Positions 1 through 6,534 of a stretch of DNA of 7,464 nt are shown here, piece by piece. Position 1 is the first letter of the stretch; each line of letters begins with the position of its first letter. This DNA comes from B1-G15 sp964346135. GTDB taxonomy: Archaea; Thermoproteota; Bathyarchaeia; Bathyarchaeales; Bathyarchaeaceae. The DNA lies in the NCBI GenBank assembly GCA_964346135.1, contig CAYFTS010000168.1, forward strand, positions 1 to 7,464, given 5' to 3'. The notes beneath the pieces were generated by a model. The model had not been told where the DNA came from, made no database searches, and saw only the letters and a program-made list of their open reading frames with translations. Position numbers and translations under genes: made by a program.

Positions 1-113
1 TAAAAACTTAGACGACTACTTGAAAGAGTGTTTAGCATAATTCCATAAAATAGCTTCTTTCCTTCAACTTCTATAAAGTGCTCAAAGCGAAGGATATGCC
101 ACCTTCAATCGCT
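1..113. other. Gene-free left edge
   Basis: No open frame of useful length or RNA gene is recognisable on either strand between the window edge and the stop codon of the chelatase-like gene. The stretch is AT-rich and may be the 3' flank of that gene, or it may include the edge of a neighbour lying outside the window. The only structure seen is the small inverted repeat listed at 84-115. Confidence 0.5.
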
Positions 114-115
114 TT
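84..115 (-). terminator. Small inverted repeat overlapping the chelatase stop codon
   Basis: AAAGCGA (84-90) is repeated inverted as TCGCTTT (109-115). An inner AGG/CCT match (91-93 with 102-104) gives an imperfect stem. The right arm overlaps the TAA stop (116-114 on the minus strand). On the minus strand the hairpin is not followed by a T-run, so a role in termination or 3'-end stability is only a possibility. Confidence 0.15.
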
Positions 116-2504
116 ATGCAAACTTTAAGGAGGGAGAAGCCTCGTGGGCGATCAGCCGTTGGTCTTCAGCTATTTGGTTAACTATACCCTTCACGAGTTC
201 CTCATCACGCGCCACTTTTCCAACCACGTGTAGTCTACCCTTTGTAATTGAGGCGACAAGTTCGGTTACAGCGAATCCATAGGTTTCTCGCCCAAAAAAG
301 TGAGGATTTGTGTTCACGATAACGGTGTAAACTCTCTCCTTTCTGATCATTCTGGAAACAGACAACACGTCTCTTACAGCCAGATCTTCATATTGTCTAG
401 TAGCGATACTAACCTCGTCAAACTTGCGAATTTCGCTGGTTTCTAGACTCTTTGCGAGCGGCACGTTGGCGCTCCCATCGGTTATTATTACCATGACCGG
501 TATTGTTGATGAGTCCCTTCGCTTGGCCTCCTTCAGAACCTCTAATGCTTTCAGCATCCCCGTTGCCAAGGGAGTGCCGCCGCTGATGCGCAGTTCCAAG
601 AGCCTCTTTGCTACAACACGGAGATTTGTTATCGGATGCTGAACGACAACCGCTCCAGTTTCTTTGAGCGCAACTATCCCCACTCGATCTCTGAATCTGT
701 AGGCGTCTCTATGGAGTTCTAACAGAGCTTCCTTCACGGCTTCGATGCTTAACAGCATTGACCCGCTTATGTCTATGACTAGGACTAGGGTCATGGGAGC
801 CTTGTATAACCTCACCTTCTCGCGCACATCTTCCAAGCATATCCTAAGAGCAAATTCAGATGGTTTCTCTCTATTTATCTGCCTCCTAGCTGAAACCCTT
901 ATCGTAGCTGGTAGGTGGATATCACCTGGTTTGTCATGAGGGAGCCTCCATCCGAAAGACCTACCGCGGTGAAGAGTTGTCACCATTTTCGCCCTTTTCC
1001 CAGCATAGCTACTAAATCTCTTAGTAGAAGATTTCTCCATGCTGAAAAAGAGCTTGAAGGGCGCGAGAGCACCTCCCTTAATCTTAGTGAGTATGGAAAA
1101 CCCTTTATCTACTTCCGGAGATTTTGACGCACGATCAACCGAGGGAATTCCTTTTTTCTGGCTTAAACCGATTTCTTCTTTCTCTGGCGATTCATCCGAG
1201 GTAACAGTTACGTTCCTGAGAACACCCCTTACGGATGGAGCACCTTTTATGGCCTTCTCTAGTCTCTTCGCAATTCCGAAGGCCACCATGCCGAGCATCC
1301 TATTGATAGTGGCCAAAACTTGAGACATCTTTGATATTAAATCTTGAAGGCTTTTATGTTTTCTAAAGAAGGCTTGCTTCTTTAAGTTCTCCTTCCCTCT
1401 GTACCAGAGTATTGCCCGTCCCTTGGCTTTTTCATCGCTTTTTATAGATTTTGTTTTCTCTTTGTAGCCGGTCTCTTTGATTGCTGTGTTCAAGATTTTC
1501 TTTATCTCTTCGGGTGGGGCTGGGTCTAGAAAGCCTCCTTCTCTGGTTCTGTGACTTAAAGCGAGTTCAGAGGCAACTAAGATGTCGTCTGGACCCACTT
1601 CTGTTCTTCCTTCAAATGCCGCAAGGGTACATGCTGCCTTGCTTATAACGATGTCGGGTCTTACACCATCGACTTTCAAGTCTAAACAGGCTTTACACAC
1701 CGCTTCAAGAAGCTTTTCAGGCATCTGAACATCTGATAGAACATTTCTCGCTTTGATTATCTTGTTTTTTAGTTCTTCTTGTATAGCTCGATATTTTTCG
1801 CGAAATTTTTCAGGATTACTTTCAAACTCGATGTTTCTTCGGACGACCTCCATCCTATCCTCTACTGAAGAGATTTTCTCAACGCCGATGGACAAAGGGA
1901 AACGATCGAGAAGTTGAGGTCGAAGTTCACCTTCTTCGGGATTCATAGTTCCTATAAAGATGAAGTGGGAAGGGTGACTTACAGATATTCCCTCCCTCTC
2001 GACAACATTCCATCCAGTTGCTGCGGCATCCAAGAGATCATCCGCTATGTGGTCTGGCAACAAATTGATTTCGTCAACATAAAGTATGTTTTGATTAGCC
2101 TCAGCTAGCATACCTGGTTGTAGAGCTTCTACTCCTCGCTTGATGGCTTTTTCCACATCTAGGCTTCCCACCACCCTGTCTTCGGTGGCACCGAGGGGAA
2201 GGTTAACAATCATCATCTCCTTCTCCTTCACCGATAGCTTCTCGCCCCTCAGGTAGCGTTCACTGCACTTTGGACACATGATGGATGGATCATAGGGGTT
2301 ACAGTTGAACCGGCAGTCTTTCACCACTTCAATTTTTGGCAAAACATCGATTAAGCCGCGCACCACCGTTGTTTTCCCAGAGCCTTTCGGTCCTCGAATG
2401 AGTAAACCACCAATCTTCGGATTGATGGCGTTTATGAGAATAGCCAATTTCAGCTTATCCAGCGTAACTATGGCTGAAAAAGGAAAGACTACCCTCCGTT
2501 GCAT
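114..2504 (-). CDS. ChlI-ChlD fusion-type metal chelatase ATPase (AAA+ and VWA domains)
   Basis: The protein resembles the AAA+/VWA motor of magnesium and cobalt chelatases, which uses ATP to drive metal insertion into a tetrapyrrole by a separate large subunit (BchH/CobN). Numbering from the ATG (796 residues): FPFSAIV near the start; Walker A GPKGSGKTT 38-46; four cysteines at 64, 68, 77 and 80 (C-x3-C-x8-C-x2-C); the family motif LPLGATEDRVVGSLD about 102-116; Walker B ILYVDE 140-145; sensor-1 GTMNPEEGELRPQLLDRF about 185-202 with the arginine finger. A lysine-rich linker runs about 340-515. The VWA domain follows, with MIDAS motifs DISGS 578-582, GGTP 642-645 and TDG 675-677. An upstream TTG (2519) extends the frame by five codons, but the ATG at 2504 fits the family N-terminus and has GGTG nine bases upstream. 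The protein is longer than the roughly 630-residue fused forms I recall, mostly because of the linker. The substrate cannot be told: no BchH/CobN gene is in the window, and unrelated AAA/VWA roles remain possible. Confidence 0.85.
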   Translation of the reverse strand: MQRRVVFPFSAIVTLDKLKLAILINAINPKIGGLLIRGPKGSGKTTVVRGLIDVLPKIEVVKDCRFNCNPYDPSIMCPKCSERYLRGEKLSVKEKEMMIVNLPLGATEDRVVGSLDVEKAIKRGVEALQPGMLAEANQNILYVDEINLLPDHIADDLLDAAATGWNVVEREGISVSHPSHFIFIGTMNPEEGELRPQLLDRFPLSIGVEKISSVEDRMEVVRRNIEFESNPEKFREKYRAIQEELKNKIIKARNVLSDVQMPEKLLEAVCKACLDLKVDGVRPDIVISKAACTLAAFEGRTEVGPDDILVASELALSHRTREGGFLDPAPPEEIKKILNTAIKETGYKEKTKSIKSDEKAKGRAILWYRGKENLKKQAFFRKHKSLQDLISKMSQVLATINRMLGMVAFGIAKRLEKAIKGAPSVRGVLRNVTVTSDESPEKEEIGLSQKKGIPSVDRASKSPEVDKGFSILTKIKGGALAPFKLFFSMEKSSTKRFSSYAGKRAKMVTTLHRGRSFGWRLPHDKPGDIHLPATIRVSARRQINREKPSEFALRICLEDVREKVRLYKAPMTLVLVIDISGSMLLSIEAVKEALLELHRDAYRFRDRVGIVALKETGAVVVQHPITNLRVVAKRLLELRISGGTPLATGMLKALEVLKEAKRRDSSTIPVMVIITDGSANVPLAKSLETSEIRKFDEVSIATRQYEDLAVRDVLSVSRMIRKERVYTVIVNTNPHFFGRETYGFAVTELVASITKGRLHVVGKVARDEELVKGIVNQIAEDQRLIAHEASPSLKFA

Positions 2505-2539
2505 AAACCGCAACACCAATTATGTGAGAGCGAACGAGT

Positions 2540-2547
2540 GATATAAA
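2540..2547 (-). promoter_or_regulatory. TATA box candidate for the chelatase gene
   Basis: The minus strand reads TTTATATC here. Archaeal transcription starts about 25 bases downstream of the TATA centre, which predicts a start near 2517-2519 and a leader of about 15 bases before the ATG at 2504. That placement also argues against the TTG at 2519 being the translation start. Confidence 0.4.
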
Positions 2548-2594
2548 TAAATCTAAAACAATGTGATTCAAAACCAGTCTAGACGTACACATTT

Positions 2595-2612
2595 TGAAGC
2601 GCAGTAGCTTCA
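2595..2612. repeat. 6-bp perfect inverted repeat
   Basis: TGAAGC (2595-2600) and GCTTCA (2607-2612) are inverted copies with a 6-base spacer. They lie about 50 bases upstream of the chelatase TATA box candidate. Such a site could be an operator or a short RNA hairpin, but a repeat this short can occur by chance. Confidence 0.2.
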
Positions 2613-2730
2613 TGAAATGCCCTTAGAAATAACTTAAGACGTTCAATTAATTAACAATCTTCAGCAATGGAAAAAGAAAATGGGGGATATCACCAGACTT
2701 AGCCTAAAGAGTGTTCAGTATAGTTCTGTA

Positions 2731-2735
2731 AAAAT
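2731..2735 (-). terminator. T-run after glnA
   Basis: Nine bases beyond the glnA TAG stop, the minus strand carries TTTTT, with no strong hairpin before it. Archaeal termination often needs only a T-run, so this is a plausible weak glnA terminator. Confidence 0.3.
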
Positions 2736-2744
2736 AGCTAATTT

Positions 2745-4064
2745 CTATAGACCCGCATATTTTTGGAGTTCCCAGTCTGTGACAGACCTCTGGAATTCAT
2801 TCCATTCCGCTGTTTTGACTTCAAGGTATTTGTTAAACACATGTTCTCCCAACGCTTCTTTCATCAATTTGCTTTTCTTAAACTCCTTTATTGCTTCTCC
2901 TAGATTTGCTGGCAATGTTTTAATGTAGAACTTTGCAAGTTTGCTATCCTCAAATCCGTACACGTCTTCTTCTACAGGGTCTGGTGGCTTAATTTTATCT
3001 TCTATTCCTTTAAGACCTGTAGCCAACATAACGGCGAAGGCGAGGTAGGGGTTACAACTTGGGTCTGGGCATCTCAATTCAAGTCTAGTTGATTTTTCTC
3101 TGCCCTTACTGTATCTTGGAACTCTAATCAATGCTGATCTATTTCTCTGACCCCAGCAAATATACACGGGTGCTTCATATCCGCGTACAAGACGCTTATA
3201 GCTGTTCACAGTGGGGCACAACACAGCTGTAATTTCTCTAATGTATTTGAGTTGGCCTCCCATAAAGTGGTAGGCGAGACAAGACAGCTTATACTTGTCT
3301 TTTTTGTCATAAAAGAGGCTTTCACCGTTTTTGCTTAATATTGACTGGTGGGTGTGCATTCCACTGCCATTGATGCCAAAGATGGGTTTCGGCATGAATG
3401 TTGCATGCAAACTGTTTTCATTAGCCACAGTCTTGATGGCTTGCTTAAGCATCATCACTCTGTCAGCCATCTTCAAAGCACCGCAATATTCGATATCTAT
3501 TTCATGTTGGCTTGGTGCAACTTCGTGATGGCTCATCTCAACTTGTATTCCCAACTTTTCAAGAGTAGATGCCATGACTGCCCGAATGTTAGTTGCAAAA
3601 TCTCGTGGAGCAAAATCGAAGTATCCCGCCGTGTCATGATAGGTTCTGTTTTCCTTTGATTTAAACAGAAAGAACTCGAGTTCTGGTCCAACATTGTAAA
3701 AGTATCCCTTTTTCTTCGCTTTTTCCTCAATCCGCTTGAGAACATATCGGGGATCACCAACAAACGGAGTTTTGTCTGGGTCATAAACATCACAAATTAT
3801 TCTTGCAACCTTCTTTCCGTTGCGTGGCCAAGGGAGAGGAATGTAAGTGGGTAAGTCTGGGATCAACATCATGTCGCTTTCATGTATTCTAGTGAAACCT
3901 TCTATTGAAGAACCGTCAAACCATTTTCCGTGGTCAAGACAATCGTCCAATTCTCTAGGCGAGATTGTAACGTTTTTTAGATTACCAAACATATCAGAGA
4001 ACATTAAATCTATGAACTCGATTTTTTCGCTTTTCACTTTTTGTATTATCTTTTCTTTCTCCAT
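2745..4064 (-). CDS. glnA: Glutamine synthetase, class I-alpha type
   Basis: Joins ammonium to glutamate using ATP, the main cytoplasmic entry of nitrogen; the family forms dodecamers. Taking ATG 4064 as residue 1 (439 residues): the beta-grasp part carries FDGSSIEGF at 49-57; metal ligands lie in GPELEF (E128, E130), in HHEVAPSQHE (E181, E188), in GMHTH (H236) and in RLELR (E329). The ATP signature KPIFGINGSGMH starts at 226. The glutamate-binding segment NSYKRLVRGYEAP begins at 287, with RNRSALIRVP at 307-316. The tyrosine adenylylation motif of GSI-beta enzymes is absent (KTLPANLGEAI stands there), as is the GSI-beta insertion, and the short length agrees, so control by GlnE is not expected. 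An ATG at 4106 adds 14 residues (through a GCC-N-A stretch) that do not look like the family; the inner ATG starts exactly where homologues do. The RBS before it is weak (AGGT, about 12 bases away). The gene ends in TAG. Confidence 0.97.
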   Translation of the reverse strand: MEKEKIIQKVKSEKIEFIDLMFSDMFGNLKNVTISPRELDDCLDHGKWFDGSSIEGFTRIHESDMMLIPDLPTYIPLPWPRNGKKVARIICDVYDPDKTPFVGDPRYVLKRIEEKAKKKGYFYNVGPELEFFLFKSKENRTYHDTAGYFDFAPRDFATNIRAVMASTLEKLGIQVEMSHHEVAPSQHEIDIEYCGALKMADRVMMLKQAIKTVANENSLHATFMPKPIFGINGSGMHTHQSILSKNGESLFYDKKDKYKLSCLAYHFMGGQLKYIREITAVLCPTVNSYKRLVRGYEAPVYICWGQRNRSALIRVPRYSKGREKSTRLELRCPDPSCNPYLAFAVMLATGLKGIEDKIKPPDPVEEDVYGFEDSKLAKFYIKTLPANLGEAIKEFKKSKLMKEALGEHVFNKYLEVKTAEWNEFQRSVTDWELQKYAGL

Positions 4065-4129
4065 AGCGTTACAACAACCTTTTTGAAGTTGAAACTTAGT
4101 TAACATTATCTTATAGAATCTGTAGTTTC

Positions 4130-4137
4130 ATTTAAAG
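4130..4137 (-). promoter_or_regulatory. TATA box candidate for glnA
   Basis: The minus strand reads CTTTAAAT preceded by A-rich bases, matching the archaeal BRE-TATA pattern. It predicts a transcript start near 4108, about 44 bases before the chosen ATG at 4064 and almost on the alternative ATG at 4106. A second AT-rich element, TATTTAAA, lies at 4143-4150. No GGAA-N6-TTCC site of the methanogen NrpR type is visible. Confidence 0.45.
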
Positions 4138-4183
4138 ATTTTTTTAAATATTTCTGTCAAAAGAATAATGGGAAGTCTATTGC

Positions 4184-5623
4184 TTAACTTCTTTTTGATA
4201 ATTCTTTCTTATATTTCTCAAAGATTTCAGTGATGTCTTTTTGAATATCTTTGGGAATTGGTTCTGGCTTATGATTAGCTAAGATTTCATGGACCTTTTC
4301 TTTCGCCACCTTAACAATGTCTTTGGCACCCGCCTCCTTCCAAGCTTCGAAAGTTTTGCGGTTACTGATTTTTGGCACCAAATGCTCCTTTAAAAGATAT
4401 TTCAACGTATGCTTTTCGGCTAGAAAGTGTCCACCAGGCTCGACTTTGCGAATAACATCTACTGCTAAAGTGTCTTCATTCACTTCAAATCCGCGAGCAA
4501 TCCTCAGAGCTTCTTCTACAATTTCGTTATCGATAACCAACATCTCTGGAGACATAGTGTTAGCACTTTCCAAACCACCTAAACCAGGGATGAGATCTGG
4601 ACCAGTTAGTATGGTCGTGAGGAGACCCAGTGTTCTCTCATAAGCGGCTTGAGCATCTGGAACCTTAGAATATGAACAGCCACCGCAAACTTCACATGGC
4701 AAGTCATAGTAACGAGCTAACTGAGTGAGAGACGCGTTGATGAGGTCACCTTCTGGCGCTATGACGAAGGCTCCGGTTTTAAAGTCAATGCTTCCAGGAC
4801 ATCCAGCATATAGGACTGGTGCCCCTGGACTAGCGAACTCAGAGATTACCACGTTTCCTAAGACTTCAGCGTTGTTAACGACTAGCGTGCCTGCAATGGT
4901 AACTGGGCTTGTCTGACCAGCTAAAGGCATAGCAAGTGGAACAACTGGAATACCAGCCTTAGCAAACTCTATGACAGCGTCCATCAATCCCTTTTCATAT
5001 CCGAGAGGAGCAATTGGGCACTGAACTGCTGAAATAATCGGTTTTTTCTTTAATTCTTCTTTGCCTCCAACAATGGCGGCGGCAATTTCAATTTCATATC
5101 GAGCTTCTCTTGCGTTTTCTGCGAAATTCTCAACATGCTTCTCTGAGTTATTAAGGCAAGTAAGCATTGTGGTAAGCCTTTGCAAGGGTTCTGGAACGTC
5201 TATGGGAGTTAATGACGGCCAGATAACATTAACTGTGTTTAGATAATCCGCCAAAACAGCCCAGCGAGCAAGATCTTCCTTTGTTGAGGATCTACGCTCA
5301 TCTGTTTCATAATCTCTTATTAAAACACCATATCCATCTGTGGTGAAGTGTGTATCTTTTTTATCAAGTAAGAAGTCGTTCTTCGGGTTTCTGGCGCAAT
5401 ATTTCAGCGTTTTCGGAGCCTTTTTTAAGGCTTCTTTGACCAGATGCTGAGGTATTGTGGCTCGGTTCTTTTCGTAATCAATGTTTGCCCCAGCTTTCTT
5501 CAAAATGTCTAAGGCTTGTTTACTCGGGATTTTCAGGCCTGGATTTTCTAAGATTTCTAAAGTTGCGTCGTGGATGTCTTGAATCTCGGTTTTTGAGAGT
5601 AGGTTCAAACTTGGCTTACCCAA
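4184..5623 (-). CDS. MttB/MtgB-family methyltransferase without pyrrolysine
   Basis: The whole 479-residue length matches the trimethylamine methyltransferase MttB superfamily, TIM-barrel enzymes that move a methyl group from a methylated amine to a corrinoid protein. Family features are the N-terminal NLLSKTEIQDIHDATLEIL (7-25), the TTDGYGVLIRD segment (94-104), SEKHVENFAEN about 160-170, PLAGQTSPVTIAGTL (233-247), YAGCPGSIDFKTG (272-284) and GGCSYSKVPDAQAAYE (314-329), then the GLGGLESANTMSPEMLVIDNEI region (347-368). No in-frame TAG interrupts it and the stop is TAA, so it belongs with pyrrolysine-free relatives. Characterised members of that group demethylate glycine betaine, proline betaine, carnitine or gamma-butyrobetaine; which substrate applies here cannot be read from the sequence. 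The start is TTG: a GGAGAG lies about 8 bases upstream, the next upstream in-frame stop is at 5651-5653 with no ATG between, and the N-terminus aligns with the family. No corrinoid protein or RamA-like activator gene adjoins it. Confidence 0.92.
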   Translation of the reverse strand: MGKPSLNLLSKTEIQDIHDATLEILENPGLKIPSKQALDILKKAGANIDYEKNRATIPQHLVKEALKKAPKTLKYCARNPKNDFLLDKKDTHFTTDGYGVLIRDYETDERRSSTKEDLARWAVLADYLNTVNVIWPSLTPIDVPEPLQRLTTMLTCLNNSEKHVENFAENAREARYEIEIAAAIVGGKEELKKKPIISAVQCPIAPLGYEKGLMDAVIEFAKAGIPVVPLAMPLAGQTSPVTIAGTLVVNNAEVLGNVVISEFASPGAPVLYAGCPGSIDFKTGAFVIAPEGDLINASLTQLARYYDLPCEVCGGCSYSKVPDAQAAYERTLGLLTTILTGPDLIPGLGGLESANTMSPEMLVIDNEIVEEALRIARGFEVNEDTLAVDVIRKVEPGGHFLAEKHTLKYLLKEHLVPKISNRKTFEAWKEAGAKDIVKVAKEKVHEILANHKPEPIPKDIQKDITEIFEKYKKELSKRS

Positions 5624-5677
5624 TCTTTTGTCTCTCCAATTTGATATATGTTAATTGACAAGTTAAACATCAATAAT

Positions 5678-5695
5678 TTTTATGATTTTTTATGA
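5678..5695. repeat. Short AT-rich tandem repeat
   Basis: TTTTATGA occurs twice with a period of 10 bases (5678-5685 and 5688-5695), in the spacer between the tRNA and the methyltransferase gene. One-helical-turn spacing could suit a DNA-binding protein, but low complexity alone may explain it. Confidence 0.2.
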
Positions 5696-5731
5696 TGTTG
5701 TTAAAGAACTTATGTTTATGAGTGAAACCTC

Positions 5732-5736
5732 AAAAA
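5732..5736 (-). terminator. T-run after the tRNA gene
   Basis: The minus strand carries TTTTT starting 14 bases past the encoded CCA of the tRNA. This would be a simple archaeal T-run terminator for the tRNA transcript. Confidence 0.3.
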
Positions 5737-5788
5737 TTTTTTGGAAATTTGGTAGCGGGGGGTAGATTTGAACTACCGATCTCTGGGT

Positions 5789-5802
5789 TTCCCAACAGGG
5801 TT
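5789..5802 (-). other. tRNA intron, 14 nt, canonical 37/38 position
   Basis: A BHB motif can be drawn directly: outer helix CTGGG with CCCAG (the anticodon stem), first bulge TAA, central helix CTCA with TGGG (one U-G wobble), second bulge AAA, and a tiny inner helix AC/GT closed by CCT. Cutting after the second base of each bulge leaves the normal loop CTCATAA. The flanking A bases mean the cut could shift by a base without changing the product. Confidence 0.9.
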
Positions 5803-5837
5803 TATGAGCCCAGCGGGTTCACCTGGCTACCCCACCC

Positions 5838-5858
5838 GTATAGGAGGAGTTTTCCTCT
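5838..5858 (-). other. tRNA intron, 21 nt, inside the acceptor stem (4/5)
   Basis: Removing these bases joins AGCG to GGG and restores seven pairs with CCCCGCT; the boundary is unique because no flanking base is shared. The BHB motif has outer helix ACT (leader, -5 to -3) with GGT (nt 6-8), central helix GTAG (leader GT plus A1 G2) with CTAT, bulges CGA and ACG on opposite strands, and inner helix GAGG/CCTC with a 6-base loop. The cuts fall after CG and after AC, at the expected second base of each bulge. Confidence 0.85.
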
Positions 5859-5924
5859 CGCTACAGTTTATCCCCGCCACCCTTCAATTCTGAAACATCG
5901 GTTTCTTAAGTCTTTCCACAATAG

Positions 5925-5932
5925 CTTAAAAG
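5925..5932 (-). promoter_or_regulatory. TATA box candidate for the tRNA gene
   Basis: The minus strand reads CTTTTAAG within an A/T-rich context. It predicts a start near 5902, giving a leader of about 40 bases. That leader contains the ACTGT needed for the acceptor-stem BHB. Confidence 0.4.
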
Positions 5933-5987
5933 TTAAGTCTTAATCGCTCGTAAAACTCTATTAAATGAGGGGTTCAAGGAACTTGCG

Positions 5988-6527
5988 TTACATTAGTAGT
6001 CTGAGTAAATCTCCGATCAAATGAGAAATTATTGCTCCCGTAATAGCCAACACAGCATATTTTAATCCTGTTTTGTATGGGTTCTCTTTGTTCAGTTTGC
6101 CCACGTAATTGCCAAGAATGAACGATAGAATAGTTCCAAGTGAAAAGGTAGTAAGTACGGCGTCAGACATGTTGAGAAACGCGAAGGGGGAAAGCAAGAT
6201 TATTAAGGCTACAATTGTGGCCATAAATGAAAGCACGCTACTCATTAAGACTTCCATCTTTGAATGTATTCTAGTTGGAACTCCATGTTCTACGGTTTCA
6301 TGAATTTGCAATCCCCTTTCTGCTGATTGGGACATGAAAAGCCCTATGGAATTCCCAAAGGCGTTTGCTATTCCTCCAATTATGCCAGAAATTATGACTA
6401 GATTTGTACTAGAAGTTGCCTCTGCAACCCCCATTGTTAACCCTAGACAAAGAATTGTGCCATCTGCAAGACCGAAAGCTATTCCTTCCATTCGATAACT
6501 AGTTTCCTCTTTTTCCTTTTCAGCCAT
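5988..6527 (-). CDS. Small VIT1/CCC1-family membrane protein (putative Fe/Mn transporter)
   Basis: A 179-residue integral membrane protein with about five hydrophobic segments, near residues 15-34, 43-66, 93-114, 120-141 and 154-175. The opening GIAFGLADGTILCLGLTMG (15-33) matches the first helix of VIT1/CCC1 proteins, where a DG aspartate lies in the transport path (here D22). The second helix ends in FGNSIGLFMSQSAERG, like the small-residue and methionine motif of the family (M65). Eukaryotic members move Fe2+ or Mn2+ out of the cytoplasm in exchange for protons. The loop between helices 2 and 3 (about 67-92) is short, with E70, E77 and E80, so the long glutamate-rich metal-binding domain of plant VIT1 is missing; archaeal short forms of this kind exist. 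A TTG at 6533 would add two residues, but AAGGGA lies 7 bases before the ATG at 6527, which fixes the start. Substrate is unproven. Confidence 0.75.
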   Translation of the reverse strand: MAEKEKEETSYRMEGIAFGLADGTILCLGLTMGVAEATSSTNLVIISGIIGGIANAFGNSIGLFMSQSAERGLQIHETVEHGVPTRIHSKMEVLMSSVLSFMATIVALIILLSPFAFLNMSDAVLTTFSLGTILSFILGNYVGKLNKENPYKTGLKYAVLAITGAIISHLIGDLLRLLM

Positions 6528-6534
6528 GTTCAAT

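Larger units (their letters stand above)
2505..2744. other. Intergenic spacer between glnA and the chelatase gene
   Basis: About 240 AT-rich bases hold the chelatase promoter candidate (2540-2547), a 6-bp inverted repeat (2595-2612) and a T-run on the minus strand just after glnA (2735-2731). I looked for a C/D-box RNA or tRNA on both strands and found none that held up. Confidence 0.6.
5750..5862 (-). tRNA. Initiator tRNA-Met (CAU) with two introns
   Basis: Read on the minus strand, the exons give a complete 75-nt tRNA plus encoded CCA. The acceptor stem is AGCGGGG with CCCCGCT (7 bp), T8 G9, D stem GGGT/ACCC with loop AGCCAGGTGA, anticodon stem CTGGG/CCCAG around loop CTCATAA, variable region AGATC, T stem GGTAG/CTACC with loop TTCAAAT, then A73 and CCA. 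The anticodon CAT lies at 5806-5804. The A1-U72 pair and three consecutive G-C pairs at 29-31/39-41 identify the initiator. Two introns interrupt it: 21 bases within the acceptor stem between nt 4 and 5 (5838-5858) and 14 bases at 37/38 (5789-5802). Exons are 5859-5862, 5803-5837 and 5750-5788. Without removing the first intron, the acceptor strand would read ATACGGG, mispaired at three positions. Both introns have BHB motifs. Confidence 0.95.

Noticed and set aside
424..1323. Several plus-strand open frames opposite the chelatase gene
   Set aside because: They lie antisense to conserved VWA and linker coding sequence, and their translations show no domain or start signal.
2520..2744. C/D-box small RNA in the spacer
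   Set aside because: A GTGATAT and a CTGA can be found on the minus strand, but the C box is imperfect, D' and C' boxes are missing and the spacing does not fit.
3331..3793. Open frames of 65-103 codons on both strands inside glnA
   Set aside because: They are shadows in other frames of the well-conserved glutamine synthetase, with no ribosome binding site or recognisable product.
4065..4183. NrpR-type nitrogen operator upstream of glnA
   Set aside because: GGAA-N6-TTCC was sought on both strands and is not present; only isolated half-sites occur.
4184..5623. Pyrrolysine-encoding mttB
   Set aside because: No in-frame TAG occurs within the gene and it ends with TAA, so pyrrolysine is not needed for the full-length protein.
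5750..5862. Pseudogene or ordinary one-intron tRNA with a damaged acceptor stem
   Set aside because: The three mismatches in the contiguous reading vanish when 21 bases are removed at exact BHB cut sites, which is unlikely by chance in a decaying gene.
5722..5943. A 73-codon plus-strand open frame
   Set aside because: It is the antisense translation of the tRNA gene and its introns. Its GGRFELP opening is the usual artefact of reading across a tRNA T-arm on the opposite strand.
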